DNA from: Desulfobacterales bacterium
GTDB lineage: Bacteria; Desulfobacterota; Desulfobacteria; Desulfobacterales; UBA11574
Direction of reading: 5' to 3'
Length of the DNA stretch: 5,657 bases
Assembly: GCA_030601485.1 (NCBI GenBank)
Contig: JAUVTO010000140.1
Coordinates: forward strand, 1-5,657
Shown here: in pieces, positions 3,942 to 5,657 of the stretch
How the letters are laid out: each line of letters opens with the position of its first letter
How positions within the stretch are numbered: the first letter of the stretch is position 1
Notes under the pieces: model-generated
Database searches by the model: none
The model's input: the letters and a program-made list of their open reading frames with translations, nothing else
Told to the model about the DNA's origin: nothing
Program-made: the position numbers and the translations under genes

Positions 3942-5408
3942 TCAGTCCAAGGTTTGACCGCACTCCTCAAGCGTGACCCCACTCCCCAAGCGGACCATGG
4001 AACAAAATACTCCGGCCATGCAAAGGAAGCAGAAGATCGTCATGCAAAGATGCATACTGGCAAGAAAAGAGGACTGTGTTTCCGCACTCACCGGGTGGTC
4101 CCCCATGATATGTTTGAACACCAGGGTGATGATGGTCATGCTGCACAGCATCCCCATGGTCCGCATGGTGGCCAGAAAACTGGATGCGATACCATAGCTT
4201 TTGGGAGGAACACTGCCCATCACCGTGGTGGTATTGGGCGATGAAAAAAGACCGAATCCTACGCCCATCAAGGCCAACATCCCCATAATCACGGGCATGG
4301 GTGTTCCGGCATGAATCTGGGAAGCCAGACCCAGGCTCAGGGTACACAAGGCCATGCCTCCAGTGGCCAGACCCGCAGGCGAAACCCGGTCTGCCAGCCT
4401 TCCAAAAAACGGAGAAAGAGCAGCCTGAAACACGGGCTGGATAATCAGAATCCATCCTGCCCATTGGGGAGAATACCCCCTGACCACTTGCAAATACAAA
4501 CTGAAGAAAAAAGCGATGCCAAAAGACGCGGCGTAATTGATCAGGGTGGCCAGGTTACTGAAGGCGAAAACCCGGTTACGGATGACCAAACCCACATCCA
4601 GAATCGGAGATGAACACCGGTATTCAAAGGCGAGAAAGATCAGAAATCCTAAGGCTCCTGATGCCATGAACACCAGATAAATACCACCCTCTTTCTGGTT
4701 GAGGGTGCCGTAAATCAGACAGAATAAAGAGATAATGTAAAGAAGGGTTCCCACAAAATCAAAACGCTCACCCCTTGCATCAGCCCATTCGCCCTTAAGT
4801 TTCAAAACAGTGAGAGAAAGACAGAAAATCTCGAGCAGAACCCCCAGATAAAAAATCCAGCGCCATCCCAGATGGGTGACCATAAATCCGGAAAGAACCG
4901 GACCCAGAGACAGCCCCAAGTAGACGCAACCCACGATGATCCCCATGGCCTGCCCACGTTTGGCCGGTGGAAAGACCGAAGAAAGGATGGCCACACTGGT
5001 TCCTGAGATCATGGCCCCGCCACACCCTTGAAAAAACCGGAACACAATAAAACTTTCGATGGTAAAGGCGAGTGATACCAAAACGGTTCCCGCAGTGAAC
5101 ACGAGAATGCCGATCGTAAAGATTCTTTTCCTTCCGTAAATATCACCCAGCCGTCCCGCCGGAAGCAAAAAAAGGGCAAAGGCGAAGATATAGACGGTTT
5201 CCACAAGTCCAAGCTGAACTGCACTGGCTGAAAACTCCCTGCCAATGGCAGGAAGTGCCACTCCCACAGCAGACAGCATGAAGGGGGTCAGGAACTGAAC
5301 GGCGCTGACCACAAACAGGGTCACAGCACCTGAGATGACATAATCGGACTGGTTTTTTGAAGCGGTGTTATGTGGGTTTGAGTCTGATTTTTCGTTTATC
5401 TCTATCAC
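3942..5408 (-). CDS. DHA2-like (14-TM) major facilitator exporter
   Basis: A 488-residue inner-membrane protein of the EmrB/QacA-like drug:H+ antiporter group; the substrate is not predictable. Hydrophobic spans run throughout, about 14 in number, after a hydrophilic 20-residue N-terminus. Motif A, GRLGDIYGRKR, is at 85-95; motif B, RFFQGCGGAMISG, at 124-136; motif C, GLSLGPVLSGFM, at 165-176, the antiporter signature. The first membrane span has LSAVGVALP where DHA2 members usually have LDxTIVNVALP, so the typical TM1 aspartate is absent (Met/Leu here). A second motif-A-like loop, GRLADRVSP, is at 336-344. The start is a GTG at 5408 with no convincing ribosome binding site and no in-frame ATG before the first span, so the start is uncertain. 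The last 15 residues (GSGVTLEECGQTLD) are encoded by two tandem repeat units. No regulator or outer-membrane partner is adjacent. Confidence 0.92.
   Translation of the reverse strand: MIEINEKSDSNPHNTASKNQSDYVISGAVTLFVVSAVQFLTPFMLSAVGVALPAIGREFSASAVQLGLVETVYIFAFALFLLPAGRLGDIYGRKRIFTIGILVFTAGTVLVSLAFTIESFIVFRFFQGCGGAMISGTSVAILSSVFPPAKRGQAMGIIVGCVYLGLSLGPVLSGFMVTHLGWRWIFYLGVLLEIFCLSLTVLKLKGEWADARGERFDFVGTLLYIISLFCLIYGTLNQKEGGIYLVFMASGALGFLIFLAFEYRCSSPILDVGLVIRNRVFAFSNLATLINYAASFGIAFFFSLYLQVVRGYSPQWAGWILIIQPVFQAALSPFFGRLADRVSPAGLATGGMALCTLSLGLASQIHAGTPMPVIMGMLALMGVGFGLFSSPNTTTVMGSVPPKSYGIASSFLATMRTMGMLCSMTIITLVFKHIMGDHPVSAETQSSFLASMHLCMTIFCFLCMAGVFCSMVRLGSGVTLEECGQTLD
3948..3985. repeat. Tandem dispersed-repeat units inside the exporter's 3' end
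   Basis: CAAGGTTTGACCGCACTCC (3948-3966) and CAAGCGTGACCCCACTCC (3968-3985) are two copies with a 20-base period. They belong to the same family as 896-916, 2686-2700 and 2733-2753, which lie between genes. Here they encode the last residues of the exporter. A related TCCGACCCC lies just beyond, at 3920-3928. Confidence 0.6.
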
Positions 5409-5657
5409 GTCGTTACTAACCCTATCGACTCTTCATTAGTTAAGGGGTCAAATTCAAGGAAAGAAAAAATAATCTTTCTGGCCCCTGTGTGCTCAAGAGA
5501 AACATGAGAGAACAAAATGTGGTTAAATACTATCAATTTGTCAAGAATAAAAATTTGTGGGGTTTAATTCGAAAATTATTTAACTGTTACCTGACCCTGT
5601 TACGTTTTCCAAATCCCGTTTCAACAACATTGCTAAAGAGGTTCCAGAAAGTTATTT
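5409..5657. other. Gene-free right end with a hairpin and dispersed repeats
   Basis: No gene is seen. AGGGGTC (5443-5449) can pair with GGCCCCT (5480-5486), with an inner stem GAAAGA (5459-5464)/TCTTTC (5473-5478). A perfect TTGACA lies on the minus strand at 5544-5539, but the -10 box at 17 bases (CACATT) is weak, so promoter activity for the exporter is only possible. The repeat AACTGTTACCTGACCC (5582-5597), with GTTTTCC after it, copies 2225-2252. The sequence is AT-rich. Confidence 0.45.
5443..5486. repeat. Two-part inverted repeat upstream of the exporter
   Basis: The outer arms AGGGGTC and GGCCCCT pair over seven positions (one G-U). The inner arms GAAAGA and TCTTTC pair over six around an eight-base A-rich loop. 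The left arm contains GGGGTCAAATTCAAGG, the same GGGTCA motif as the dispersed repeats but in the opposite orientation. It may be a leader structure of the exporter mRNA or a small mobile repeat. Confidence 0.4.

Noticed and set aside
3967..4464. 165-codon open frame inside the exporter gene
   Set aside because: It is a same-strand shadow in another frame, rich in His, Gly and Asp, and the exporter frame has clear family motifs.
5409..5657. tRNA or riboswitch in the right-hand gap
   Set aside because: No cloverleaf, T-loop GTTCRA pattern in context, or known riboswitch core was found by eye.

Overview
The window reads as accessory or intergenic-rich chromosome of a Gram-negative, probably anaerobic or microaerobic bacterium. 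A Desulfobacterota (sulfate-reducer-like) host is my best guess. It rests on the many GGGGTCA/GGTTCAA-type dispersed repeats, the stand-alone Lrp/AsnC ligand-binding domain protein, and a TPR protein carrying a CxxCH motif. No marker gene fixes the taxon. Every recognisable gene lies on the minus strand, so the window reads from right to left.

Right part (5657 to 3942): a repeat-containing intergenic stretch, then a complete DHA2-like major facilitator exporter. Its last codons are made of two tandem copies of a short repeat that is otherwise seen between genes.

Middle (about 3910 to 2828): a small decayed defence or toxin-antitoxin island. In transcription order it holds: a cluster of TAGTC half-sites with a TATAAT box; an AT-rich leader with a TTGACA promoter; a minimal CRISPR relic (one intact 37-nt repeat ending in ATTGAAAC, one 37-nt spacer, one end-degenerate repeat); a remnant of an AbiEii-type nucleotidyltransferase that has lost its middle and is out of frame at a T7 run; an intact MntA-type minimal nucleotidyltransferase antitoxin; and a HepT-type HEPN toxin lacking its N-terminal half but keeping RX4HXY. 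The CRISPR relic and the two internal deletions are the most interesting content. No cas gene is visible.

Left part (2827 to 1): a repeat-rich gap, a 77-residue RAM/AsnC-type ligand-sensing protein with a strong ribosome binding site, a hairpin, a 412-residue TPR protein with a CRSCH motif, another repeat-rich gap, and the first 212 codons of a small-subunit haem catalase that runs off the left edge. Catalase fits oxygen defence in an oxygen-sensitive organism. The TPR and RAM genes look like ordinary housekeeping or regulatory genes.

Nearly every gap between genes contains one or more short dispersed repeats. The cassette-like insertion and deletion history of this stretch is its main theme.
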